DNA of 19,776 bases from an uncultured Verrucomicrobiales bacterium (GTDB taxonomy: Bacteria; Verrucomicrobiota; Verrucomicrobiae; Limisphaerales; CANJSG01). Position numbers and translations under genes: made by a program. Below are positions 1 through 7,152 of this stretch, one piece after another. The first letter of the stretch is position 1; every line of letters begins with the position of its first letter. The stretch is taken from the NCBI GenBank assembly GCA_946480965.1, contig CAMLMI010000042.1, positions 1-19,776 of the forward strand, written 5' to 3'. A model generated the notes under the pieces. It had not been told where the DNA came from. It made no database searches and saw only the letters and a list, made by a program, of their open reading frames with translations.

Positions 1-534
1 TTGCGTGTGGAGATCGAGGCAGAACTGGCCGCCGGGCGCCTTCACATCGACGATGTCGCCGACCTTGAGCGCGTCGTGGAAATGGTTCGAGACGAGGCCG
101 CCGGGAACGCGCTTGATCGAGACGCGGTAGCGGTCCGGCACACCGGGCCGTTCCGAGAGCGAGTAACAACGGACAACCGGCTTGGCCTGGCCGGGAATGA
201 CGAGCTGGAAGGTAAGATACTGGCCGGGGAGAAACGGCGGGAGCGGCTTGCCGTCGTGCGGCGCGAGATGGAACGACGCGATGTCGGAAGTTTCGGCGAC
301 TTTCTCGACGAGACGGAACTTGCGGAAGCCGTTCCATGAAGCCTCGGATTTCTCCCGCTCGAACCGGCGCTGGTCCGCGATCTGGCCGATGCGCTCGCGC
401 AGGTAGTCGCGCTCCAACGCGGCGGTGGTCTGGGCGCTGCGGTGCAGCCGGTATTGCAGGACGATGACCTGCGCGGAGACGACCGCGACCATGAGCAGCG
501 CGAGCCAAGCGACGATCTGGAAGGGATGGTCCAT
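1..534 (-). CDS. Membrane-anchored FAD-binding oxidoreductase (flavohaemoglobin-reductase type), partial
   Basis: The gene reads leftwards from ATG at 534 and is still open at base 1, so only the first 178 residues are seen. Residues about 7-28 form one hydrophobic segment (likely a membrane anchor), and residues 38-65 are a charged, probably helical linker. From about residue 70 there is a ferredoxin-reductase-like FAD domain: a PGQYLTFQL strand, the flavin-binding RCYSLSE motif (122-128), GGLVSNHFHD (145-154) and APGGQF (166-171). These match the reductase half of flavohaemoglobins. The NAD(P) domain, and any 2Fe-2S domain, would lie beyond the window. By family it should pass electrons from NAD(P)H to a partner; here a membrane anchor sits where Hmp has its globin. 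It lies downstream of a cytochrome and an outer-membrane protein gene on the same strand. No Shine-Dalgarno sequence is visible. Confidence 0.85.
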   Translation of the reverse strand, partial: MDHPFQIVAWLALLMVAVVSAQVIVLQYRLHRSAQTTAALERDYLRERIGQIADQRRFEREKSEASWNGFRKFRLVEKVAETSDIASFHLAPHDGKPLPPFLPGQYLTFQLVIPGQAKPVVRCYSLSERPGVPDRYRVSIKRVPGGLVSNHFHDALKVGDIVDVKAPGGQFCLDLHTQ

Positions 535-552
535 GTTGTTTAGGAAAACATT

Positions 553-580
553 CAACTTCCAACGCTCAACTTCCAACGTC
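553..580. repeat. 14-bp tandem repeat, CAACTTCCAACG type
   Basis: Two copies of a 14-bp unit with core CAACTTCCAACG lie at 553-566 and 567-580. The last two bases of the unit differ between copies (CT, then TC). The block continues into GAAGGAG. Read on the minus strand, the core CTTCGACGTT recurs at about 2311-2321 in the leader of the outer-membrane protein gene, so this is probably a dispersed family with at least two members in the window. Confidence 0.75.
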
Positions 581-670
581 GAAGGAGCCCCTCACCCGGC
601 CTTCGGCCACCCCTCTCTCCCATCGGATGGGGAGGGACTTCCTTTGCTCCAAATTTCGCGCTTGGCCCGA

Positions 671-772
671 AACCCACCCCTGACCCCTCCAAGGAGCGGA
701 ACCGGCGACCCGCGTCCGGGGACAGGGTGATGTCCTGCTTTATCCCCTCCTTGGAGGGGTCAGGGGTGGGTT
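671..772. repeat. Perfect 26-bp inverted repeat with 50-bp spacer
   Basis: Bases 671-696 are the exact reverse complement of 747-772. The arm core is CCCACCCCTGACCCCTCC, and the spacer contains a smaller GGAC...GTCC palindrome. The element lies between two same-strand genes, so it would form a very stable hairpin in any read-through transcript. It could be a dispersed palindromic (REP or MITE-like) element or act as a processing or termination structure. There is no transposase and no T-run. Confidence 0.85.
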
Positions 773-837
773 CATTCATGGCAAGATCTCCACGTCTCTG
801 AACTGTCCGCATCGCAAGCCATCATCTACAGCCTGCC

Positions 838-2385
838 TCAAAACTTCCGCCGAATCTCCATCCGCACGCCGGCCACGTCGGAGTCGTCCTCGCGCCAGCC
901 GACCATGCCGTCGGCGCGGAAGATCCAGGCGTGGTTGAGCGGGAGCTGGTAGCGGAAGCCGAGGCCGTATTGCGCTCCGGCGGCGTTGCGGCCGGCATCG
1001 CTGCCCATGACCTGCACGGTGGCGGCTTCGACGACGATCTGCTGGTCGAGGTTGAAGAGGTATTGCACGCCGATCGCGCCGCCGTAGGTGTCGTTGGCCG
1101 AGGCGTCGAGCGTGGGGAATCCGGTCAGGCCGTCGGTCTCGAAGAGGATGCCGGTGTTCTTCAACACGCCCCCGGCCCCGGCGTCGCGCGCGGCGGATTG
1201 CGGCCGGTCGATGCCGACGAAGAAGTTCGCATACGGCACCAGCGTCGAAGGCAGGCTGGTGACGAGCGAGTTTTCGACGAGAAAGATCACGCCGTTTGCA
1301 GTCCGGCCGCCCGGCTTGTCGTCTTGGCCGAAGTTGCCGATGACACGGAGGGAATTGGAGATGCGGTCGAAGTAGCGGCGCGTGAACCCGACCGTGAGAT
1401 TGTGGTAGCTGGCGTCCACCGGGCCGCTGCGGGAATCGTGCAGGTAGGCGTAACCGGCTTCCCAGTAGCCTTGGTTCGCCTCGATGAAGGTGGTGACGCC
1501 AAAGATGCCGACGTCGTCGTCCGAAAGACCCCCGGCATCGACGAAGGCGGGCGAGGTGAGCTTGTCGAAGCCGCCGAAGAAGGTGACGTCGAAATTGCTC
1601 CAGTCGAAGAGCGGCGAGTTCTTGGCGGGAAGGCTGAAGGCCGCGCCGACGAATGCGTCCTCCATCCACACGCCGTTTTGAAAGAGCAGCGGGATGAGGC
1701 CGAAGGTGAACGGCAGGTCGAACGAAGAATCGCGCCCGCTGAAGCCCGCGCCGATCGCGCCGAGATCGCCCTCGAAGAAGAGCGCGTCCACATGGCCGTC
1801 GAGCTCCAGCTTTCCGTGCTCGCGTCCGTTGCCGAACTCGTAGCGCGTGAACCGGCCGTCCTCGTCGAGCGGCCGGAAAAAGGCGTGGATGCGCTCGGTG
1901 GCGGTGAGCTTGAGATCGACGTCGAGGTTCAGCCGCGTGGCCAGCACACCCAGTTCGTCGTTGCCGAAGTCGTTCCAGGCTGCGGCCGAGCGCCAGTCGC
2001 CGCTGACGAGGAGATTGGCGAAGACGAGGTTTTTCTTTCCCAGGAAATCGAGTCCCGGCTGGAACGGGCCTTCGCGATACATCTCGCGGCCGAGTTCGAG
2101 GAGCGGACGCGCGGTGGGCACGGCACGTTTGTCGCCGTAGATCTTGAGCTGCGCGTCGGCGTCGTAGCCGTCGGCGGGATACACCGGATCGGGACGGAAG
2201 ACGCCGGGATCGTGCGGGACGAGGGTCGTGCCGGAGGGAGCGGAGGGTTCGGCGGCGAAAGCGGCCAGCGCAAAAGCAGAAGACAACGCCGAACATCCAA
2301 CTCCGAACTTTGAACGTCGAAGGCGAAGCCAGTCGGACTTCCGCCTTCCGCCTTCCGCCTTCCGCGTTGGAGCCTGGGTTCTCAT
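838..2385 (-). CDS. Putative outer-membrane beta-barrel (porin-like) protein
   Basis: The product is 515 residues. Its ATG (2385-2383) overlaps the TGA of the upstream cytochrome gene as ATGA, suggesting translational coupling. Residues 28-44 form a signal-peptide core with a likely cut after AFA (44/45), preceded by an unusually long basic n-region (residues 1-27). The mature part is rich in alternating aromatic and polar strands (for example FFGGFDKL, YWEAGYAYLHD, YGLGFRYQLPL) and ends in Arg-Arg-Lys-Phe. A C-terminal phenylalanine is the classic last-strand signal for outer-membrane insertion. I do not recognise a named porin family. Codons 8-17 are written in CTTCCGC heptamer repeats, so the leader derives from a dispersed repeat. 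Its place behind a multihaem cytochrome suggests a role in moving electrons or substrate across the outer membrane, but that is inference. Confidence 0.8.
   Translation of the reverse strand: MRTQAPTRKAEGGRRKSDWLRLRRSKFGVGCSALSSAFALAAFAAEPSAPSGTTLVPHDPGVFRPDPVYPADGYDADAQLKIYGDKRAVPTARPLLELGREMYREGPFQPGLDFLGKKNLVFANLLVSGDWRSAAAWNDFGNDELGVLATRLNLDVDLKLTATERIHAFFRPLDEDGRFTRYEFGNGREHGKLELDGHVDALFFEGDLGAIGAGFSGRDSSFDLPFTFGLIPLLFQNGVWMEDAFVGAAFSLPAKNSPLFDWSNFDVTFFGGFDKLTSPAFVDAGGLSDDDVGIFGVTTFIEANQGYWEAGYAYLHDSRSGPVDASYHNLTVGFTRRYFDRISNSLRVIGNFGQDDKPGGRTANGVIFLVENSLVTSLPSTLVPYANFFVGIDRPQSAARDAGAGGVLKNTGILFETDGLTGFPTLDASANDTYGGAIGVQYLFNLDQQIVVEAATVQVMGSDAGRNAAGAQYGLGFRYQLPLNHAWIFRADGMVGWREDDSDVAGVRMEIRRKF
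2338..2365. repeat. CTTCCGC heptamer tandem array (4 copies) in the leader of the outer-membrane protein gene
   Basis: Four perfect tandem CTTCCGC units (plus strand) occupy 2338-2365. They lie within roughly codons 7-16 of the minus-strand outer-membrane protein gene that starts at 2385. A unit of 7 bp is not a multiple of 3, so gain or loss of one unit would shift the reading frame. Next to it, 2300-2330 carries the AACTTTGAACGTCGAAGG element related to the repeat near 553-590. Confidence 0.9.
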
Positions 2386-4241
2386 CGGACCTCGAACTCC
2401 ACAGTGTAGGGGTGAACGTCGAGCATCCATTCGTTCATGGCCTGCTCCATCTCGCGGGTCGCGCCGACGAACTTCATGAAATAGATCGGCTCGGCCCGGC
2501 TGCGCATCCGGACGGCGAGTTTGTATTTGCCGGGCTTCGTCAGGAGCTTGGCCGGGACGCTGTAGTCCGCGTCGCGGCTGCCGAGCGGCGGAATGCTGCG
2601 CTGCTCCATGCGGATGAAGGGCGGATGGTTCAGCACGGTGACGGGCTGTCCGGCGGGACGGATGAACGGGATCTGGTCGATGTCCATGTTCACCGGGAGA
2701 TACATCTCGCGGTCGGTGCCCTTGAGGTTTGTGGTGAGAAACTTGGACTGGAGGTTGAAGAGCTGGCCGTCCCTCGGAACCTTGCCCGCCGCGACGTCGA
2801 GCGAATGCAGATCCGCCATGTCGCCGTGGCTGTCCACGTAGCCGGACTCCCAGAGATTCGTGCCGTCGGGGCCGATGAGCGCGACGTTCAGCCACACCTC
2901 GGGCTGCGCGCCGAGCGAGCCGCTGGGGAGATTGTGGCCGGGGTTCGTGTTCGTGACCTTGTAGTGGAAACGGAGCTTCTTGCCGGTCTGCGGCGGGCTC
3001 CTGAAGAACGGGCCTTCGAGCTTGGAACCATTCTCCATGACTTGGCGGCGTAGTTCTTTGCGCTGCTGGATCAGCTCCAGGTTTTCATCGACGATGCGCC
3101 GGGCCTCCTCGCGGTCGATCTCGCTTTCCCACTCAGACGGAAACTTCACCTCCACCTGGCCGTCGCTGACCTTGGACTCGAAATCGGAGGAACCCCAGCC
3201 GGCGCGATAATCGAACTTCAACCAAGCTTGGATCGAGTAATTGGCGCCGTCCGGGTGGTGGGGAAAGAGCCCCGGATGCGCGATGGGATAGCCGGGACCG
3301 GCGAAGAGATGGCTGCTGTGTTTGCGGCCGGGATTGATCGGTTTGCCGTCCACGATGGCGGCCGGAGCGGTATCGTAGCCTTCGGCTTTTCCGGGCACCT
3401 TGCCCATGTGGCAATCCTGGCAGGTGGTGCCCTGCTTGAAGGCGGGCGAATCGCGGAACTGTTCCCAGACGACCTCCAGCTTGATGCCGGGATGGACGGC
3501 GACCTGGTGGCAACTGACGCAGAACTCGGACTTGTTCATCTGCACCATCTCGAAGACGCCGTTGTGGATCTCGCGTCCGCGCCCTTCTTCCGAAGCCTTC
3601 ACCTTGTAGTAGGCGAGATTGGTCAGCACCTGCTGCATGGAGATGCCGTCGGTGCTGCCGGACATGGGGTAGAAGATGTCGGCGCGTTCGATGCGGCGCT
3701 CGCCGTTGACGCGGCCGTATTGCTCGCGCACGCGGTGGCAGGTGATGCAGGTGACGCCTTCGCGGGAAACGGGGCTTCGTTCCCACAGCGGCAGCTCGCG
3801 GCGTTCGTTGATGGTGGTGCCGACGGTGGCGTGGCAGCGCAGGCAGAAGGTGCCAACTGTCCCCTGGGAGATGTCGTTAATCTTCTGCTCGAACTTGTGG
3901 AACATCGGCGAGATCGAGGCGTAGGCGTGGGCGGACATGCGCCATTCCTGGTAGATCTGCGGATGGCAGGGCTGGCACGACGCCGCACCGGGGAAACCGC
4001 CTTGGCGCGCGAGCAACTGGAGGTGCAGCTCGTCGGCGGAAGCGGCGGGGCTGTTGGTGGCCGCATCGAGTGGATGGAGCGGCGCAATCGCCGCCAGGAG
4101 CAGCGCGACGAAGTGGCGGCGGAAGAAACGGGCCAGAGGGCGGAATACGACGGCCGAACCTTTGGCTTCACCAGGGAGATCGTGAAGCAGGGAGAGCACG
4201 GTGTCTGGAGCGTTGGTAGGCGATTCGCCGCCAACGGTCAA
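2382..4241 (-). CDS. Secreted pentahaem cytochrome c, c554-like
   Basis: Five CXXCH haem-attachment motifs are visible: CQPCH (89-93), CLRCH (133-137), CITCH (165-169), CVSCH (241-245) and CQDCH (274-278). This arrangement, with an early haem followed by EWRMSAH, fits the cytochrome c554-like multihaem family. After the haem region come a Glu/Arg-rich helical stretch (about 375-405) and a beta-rich C-terminal part with NPGHNLPSGS, whose histidine could be a distal haem ligand. A basic run (ARFFRRH) and a hydrophobic stretch at about 43-60 form the signal peptide, so haem would be attached outside the cytoplasm. The 619-residue reading uses TTG at 4241; an in-frame GTG at 4199 (605 residues) is equally possible and neither has a Shine-Dalgarno. 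The gene sits 39 bp after the ABC exporter stop and overlaps the outer-membrane protein start, so one operon is likely. Electron partner unknown. Confidence 0.92.
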   Translation of the reverse strand: MTVGGESPTNAPDTVLSLLHDLPGEAKGSAVVFRPLARFFRRHFVALLLAAIAPLHPLDAATNSPAASADELHLQLLARQGGFPGAASCQPCHPQIYQEWRMSAHAYASISPMFHKFEQKINDISQGTVGTFCLRCHATVGTTINERRELPLWERSPVSREGVTCITCHRVREQYGRVNGERRIERADIFYPMSGSTDGISMQQVLTNLAYYKVKASEEGRGREIHNGVFEMVQMNKSEFCVSCHQVAVHPGIKLEVVWEQFRDSPAFKQGTTCQDCHMGKVPGKAEGYDTAPAAIVDGKPINPGRKHSSHLFAGPGYPIAHPGLFPHHPDGANYSIQAWLKFDYRAGWGSSDFESKVSDGQVEVKFPSEWESEIDREEARRIVDENLELIQQRKELRRQVMENGSKLEGPFFRSPPQTGKKLRFHYKVTNTNPGHNLPSGSLGAQPEVWLNVALIGPDGTNLWESGYVDSHGDMADLHSLDVAAGKVPRDGQLFNLQSKFLTTNLKGTDREMYLPVNMDIDQIPFIRPAGQPVTVLNHPPFIRMEQRSIPPLGSRDADYSVPAKLLTKPGKYKLAVRMRSRAEPIYFMKFVGATREMEQAMNEWMLDVHPYTVEFEVR

Positions 4242-4280
4242 CGCGCGAGACGACTGGGCACCGGGAAGCCCGCGCCCTTC

Positions 4281-6080
4281 CTACTCGATCGTCTCCAGCC
4301 CGCGGGTGACGCGCGCATAGTAGCCGTCGTGTTTCAGCAGTTCGTCGTGGGAACCGCACTCGGCCAGCACTCCGTCCTGCACCACGAGGATCTTGGTCAC
4401 GCGCCGGATCGTGCTCAGCCGATGGGCGACCATGAGCACCGTGCGGCCCTTCATCAGCTCGTGCAGGCTTTGGACGACGAGCTGTTCGCTCTCGGCGTCG
4501 AGCGCGCTGGTGGGTTCGTCGAGGAGCAGGATCGGCGCATCCTTCAAGAAAGCGCGGGCCAAGTTGAGGCGCTGGCGTTCACCGACGCTGAGGCGCGCGG
4601 CCCCGTCGCCCACTTGCGTGTCGTAGCCCTGGGGCATGCGCCGGATGAACGCGTCGGCATTGGCGGACTTCGCGGCGGCTTCGATCTCGGCGCGCGCGGC
4701 ACCGGGTTTGCCGTAGGCGATGTTGTCGGCGATGGAGGCGGGCAAAAGGATCGGTTCCTGGAGCACGACCGCGATCTTCGAGCGCAGATCGCGCAGCTTG
4801 AACTCTCGCAGATCCACGCCATCCAGACGGACGCTGCCCGAGATCGGATCGTAGAAGCGCGGGAGCAGATTCATCAGCGTGGTCTTGCCGACACCACTGG
4901 GCCCAATGACCGCCGCCGATTCGCCCGGCGCCAGATCGAAGGAGATTCCGCGCAAGATCGCGCGATCCGCCGAGTAGCCGAACGCGACGTTCTCGAAGCG
5001 GATCGCGCCATGGACCACCAGCCCTTCGCCGGATTTGCCCGATCCGTTCGACGCGGCGATCCGGCGCGTGCCGTCGGCAACTTCCTCGGGAGTGTCGAGC
5101 AGTTCGAAGACGCGTCCCGCCGCCGCCGAAGCGCTGGAGACGGTCGCTCCGACGTGGGAGAGCTGGTTGAGCGGATCGTAGAGCTGGCCCAGGTAGGTCA
5201 GGAAAATGAAGAGATCGCCCACCGAGAGCTTCCCGGCCAAGACCTCGCTGCCGCCCAGCCAGATGATCGAAGCCGCGCCAAGACCGAAGACCGAGCCTAC
5301 GGCCAACCAGTAGATCAATTCCCAGGCGTGCTGGCTCAGGCGCTTCTCCTGCGCGGCCAAGGTCCGGTCGTTGAACTGCGCCTGTTCGTAGTCTTCGCGC
5401 GTGTAGCTCTGGATGAGCGGAAGCGCGGCCACGGTTTGCTGCACCTGCGAGGTGACGGCGCTGTCGGCCTGCTGCGCGGCGGAACCGCGCTCGGTCATTT
5501 TCTTCCCGAAGAAGCGGATGACGAAGACGAGCAGCGGCACCACGCCGAGCGCGACCAGGGTCAATCGGCCGTTCAGTCCGGCCATGACCACGACCATCAT
5601 CGCCAATGAAACGGTGGCCTTCAGGAACGTCAGGAATCCCTGCTGGAACAAGGTCTGCACCGAGTAGGTGTCCCACGAGGCGCGATAGATCAGGTCGCCG
5701 CTTTTGGAACCTTGATGGAATTTCAGAGAAAGCCGTTGGAGACAGGCGAAGACGGCGTTGCGCGCCCGCATCAGGCCACGGAGACCGACCTTGATCGCCA
5801 CGAAGTTCTGCCCGGCGTCGATGGTGCCTTGCAGCAGGTAGATGACGAAGGCGGCGACGCCCAGCACCGCGACCCAAGTCGCTTTCGACGCCGTTTCCAG
5901 GCCCAAGCCCGTCAGCCAAGCAGGCATCGGCTTGTCTCCGAGCACCGAATCGATGAGCAGCGCCACTGGCCAGGGTTTGAGCAGGTTCGTCGCGATGCCG
6001 AGAAACAGCAGCCCGGCGACCGCCGCCAGACGGCCTTGGTCATCGCGGTAGAACCGGAACGCTCTGCGCCAAGAAAGCAT
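4281..6080 (-). CDS. ABC exporter, fused membrane and ATPase domains (MsbA-like)
   Basis: The product is 599 residues, the usual size of a half-transporter that works as a homodimer in the inner membrane. The N-terminal ~320 residues contain about six membrane segments (for example 17-45, 67-87, 150-190, 255-275). The ATPase domain has Walker A GPSGVGKTT (393-401), a signature LSVGE (497-501, a variant of LSGGQ), Walker B ILLLDEP with catalytic Glu522, the D-loop SALD and the switch His553 (VAHRLST). Families of this type export lipids, peptides or drugs; substrate cannot be read from sequence. It lies directly upstream of the cytochrome on the same strand, so it could serve the same envelope pathway. 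The ATG at 6080 is preceded immediately by a strong hairpin and a TAGGCT box. Confidence 0.93.
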   Translation of the reverse strand: MLSWRRAFRFYRDDQGRLAAVAGLLFLGIATNLLKPWPVALLIDSVLGDKPMPAWLTGLGLETASKATWVAVLGVAAFVIYLLQGTIDAGQNFVAIKVGLRGLMRARNAVFACLQRLSLKFHQGSKSGDLIYRASWDTYSVQTLFQQGFLTFLKATVSLAMMVVVMAGLNGRLTLVALGVVPLLVFVIRFFGKKMTERGSAAQQADSAVTSQVQQTVAALPLIQSYTREDYEQAQFNDRTLAAQEKRLSQHAWELIYWLAVGSVFGLGAASIIWLGGSEVLAGKLSVGDLFIFLTYLGQLYDPLNQLSHVGATVSSASAAAGRVFELLDTPEEVADGTRRIAASNGSGKSGEGLVVHGAIRFENVAFGYSADRAILRGISFDLAPGESAAVIGPSGVGKTTLMNLLPRFYDPISGSVRLDGVDLREFKLRDLRSKIAVVLQEPILLPASIADNIAYGKPGAARAEIEAAAKSANADAFIRRMPQGYDTQVGDGAARLSVGERQRLNLARAFLKDAPILLLDEPTSALDAESEQLVVQSLHELMKGRTVLMVAHRLSTIRRVTKILVVQDGVLAECGSHDELLKHDGYYARVTRGLETIE

Positions 6081-6112
6081 GAGGAGCGCAGCCTAGAAGG
6101 CGTGCGCTCCTC
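6081..6112 (-). promoter_or_regulatory. Hairpin and -10-like box abutting the ABC exporter start codon
   Basis: The 10-bp arms GAGGAGCGCA (6081-6090) and TGCGCTCCTC (6103-6112) pair perfectly, and GCC/GGC inside the loop extends the stem with one bulged G. The structure ends directly at the ATG. On the minus strand TAGGCT (6095-6090) looks like a -10 box nine bases before the start codon; the -35 region is weak. This hexamer also occurs in the ftsH promoter. The hairpin could be an operator, a leader structure, or the end of the upstream PEP-CTERM transcript. Confidence 0.55.
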
Positions 6113-6145
6113 AAATCCAGCCCGATACGGCCGTGTCCTAACGGA

Positions 6146-6943
6146 TCAGACCATCGGATCGGACTTGGACGTCTTGCGGGTGATGGCCCAGCGGACCAGC
6201 AACAGGCCGAAGACGCTGGCCGCCGCCATCGTGCCGGCTTCCGGCACCGGCGCGGGGGCGGGAAGGCCCGGCTGCGGCTGGATCTGGTTGGCGCTGTCGT
6301 CCGAAAGGATGTTCAGAGACCCGAGCGCGAAGGAGTCCGTGTTCTGCACCCAGAACTTGACCGAGGAGATCAGCGCCGAACCGGCATCCAGCCCGACGAA
6401 CGCCGCGCCGCCATCCGTGCAGTAGGAGGCGTTCGCGCTGGCCGAAAACACGCCGAGCGACTGGTTGTTGATGTCGAAGGCCTCGATCCAGCCGCTGTAT
6501 TCACCGTAGGCGTCGTTTTGGATGTTGGCACCAACCGCGATCACCGGCGTGCTGAAGGAAACCGTCAGGGGCTCGGTGACGAGTTCGAAGCCTTCGTGCT
6601 TCCACAAAAGGGCTTCGCCGGAATCCATGCAACCCATCCAGCCGGAGCCTTGGTCCCGCCGTTCGATGAACCCGGTGGGCGACGATACCGTCAGGGACAA
6701 TCCGGCGGTGACCGGGAGATCGAACGACGGAGCCAAGTTCTGAAATTCCGCGCCAGCATTGGCCCAATCCACTTGGGACGACCACGAAAACGAACCTGCG
6801 TTGCTGACGGGAGCAGCGCTTGCAGCCCAAGCCTTCGGCAATTTCATTTCCGGCCCCAAAACCGCCAGCCCAAGCGTCAACAAAGAGGACACCCGAGCCA
6901 TTTTGGCGTTGAGGATACTGGATTTTGACTTGGAAGTTTTCAT
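6146..6943 (-). CDS. PEP-CTERM (exosortase-type) surface protein
   Basis: The 265-residue reading starts at ATG 6943; a non-preferred frame extension reaches 6979. The N-terminus is basic (MKTSKSKSS) followed by a hydrophobic run SLLTLGLAVLG, giving a signal peptide that is probably cut near AWA. The middle is a Ser/Gly/Ala-rich beta-type domain with few charges and three cysteines. The C-terminus has a proline linker, then VPEAGT, a hydrophobic segment (about residues 239-252) and a basic tail RKTSK. This is the three-part PEP-CTERM sorting signal, recognised by exosortase, which is not in this window. The motif is a variant of the usual VPEPS/T. By family it should be exported and attached to the cell surface or matrix. 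Specific function unknown. Confidence 0.8.
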   Translation of the reverse strand: MKTSKSKSSILNAKMARVSSLLTLGLAVLGPEMKLPKAWAASAAPVSNAGSFSWSSQVDWANAGAEFQNLAPSFDLPVTAGLSLTVSSPTGFIERRDQGSGWMGCMDSGEALLWKHEGFELVTEPLTVSFSTPVIAVGANIQNDAYGEYSGWIEAFDINNQSLGVFSASANASYCTDGGAAFVGLDAGSALISSVKFWVQNTDSFALGSLNILSDDSANQIQPQPGLPAPAPVPEAGTMAAASVFGLLLVRWAITRKTSKSDPMV

Positions 6944-7152
6944 ATCGCTGGAAACTTTGTCCCATGAATGGACACTCAAGTCAACATTGATTTGATTGTT
7001 TTTAGGACACTTTGAGCTACCTAAGATCAGTATTGGGGCAGAATGTCTTCAAACAAGTCTCATCATGTAGTATTTACGCATGAGTCTTAGGATCGGCTTT
7101 AGACCCCATTCTAAACCTAGGAATGCGCTGAACTGTTTCTTAACTTCCGGGT
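6944..7152. other. AT-richer divergent intergenic region
   Basis: This 209-bp spacer between the PEP-CTERM gene (minus) and tilS (plus) is visibly richer in A and T than anything else in the window. It should carry both promoters. A TAACTT hexamer at 7141-7146 lies six bases before the tilS GTG and could be its -10 box, though no good -35 precedes it. A 6-bp inverted pair CCTAAG (7020-7025) and CTTAGG (7085-7090) is present. No RNA gene is recognised. Confidence 0.5.

Larger units (their letters stand above)
535..837. other. Intergenic region packed with repeats, no gene
   Basis: This 303-bp gap lies between the outer-membrane protein stop and the flavin reductase start. It holds a 14-bp tandem repeat (553-580), a GGCC-TTC-GGCC hairpin (598-608), an imperfect hairpin built on CTCCCAT and ATGGGGAG (611-636), and a perfect 26-bp inverted repeat (671-696 with 747-772). 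Short open frames here read as low-complexity repeat sequence and I do not consider them genes. Confidence 0.75.

Noticed and set aside
425..730. 101-codon plus-strand frame over the repeat region
   Set aside because: The translation is repeat-derived low-complexity sequence (for example FNFQRSTSNVEG) of a kind often wrongly annotated as protein.
776..2296. 506-codon frame on the same strand as the outer-membrane protein
   Set aside because: Its translation is extremely Arg-rich and lacks beta-barrel pattern; the alternate frame has a signal peptide and the C-terminal Phe.
2386..2895. Upstream extension of the outer-membrane protein frame
   Set aside because: It runs inside the cytochrome gene in another frame, is Arg/His/Pro-rich, and is less likely than the ATGA-coupled ATG at 2385.
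3228..5609. 793-codon open frame on the plus strand
   Set aside because: It is antisense to the cytochrome and the ABC exporter, both with clear motifs. The translation is Arg/Glu/His-rich with no recognisable domain, as expected of a shadow frame in high-GC DNA.
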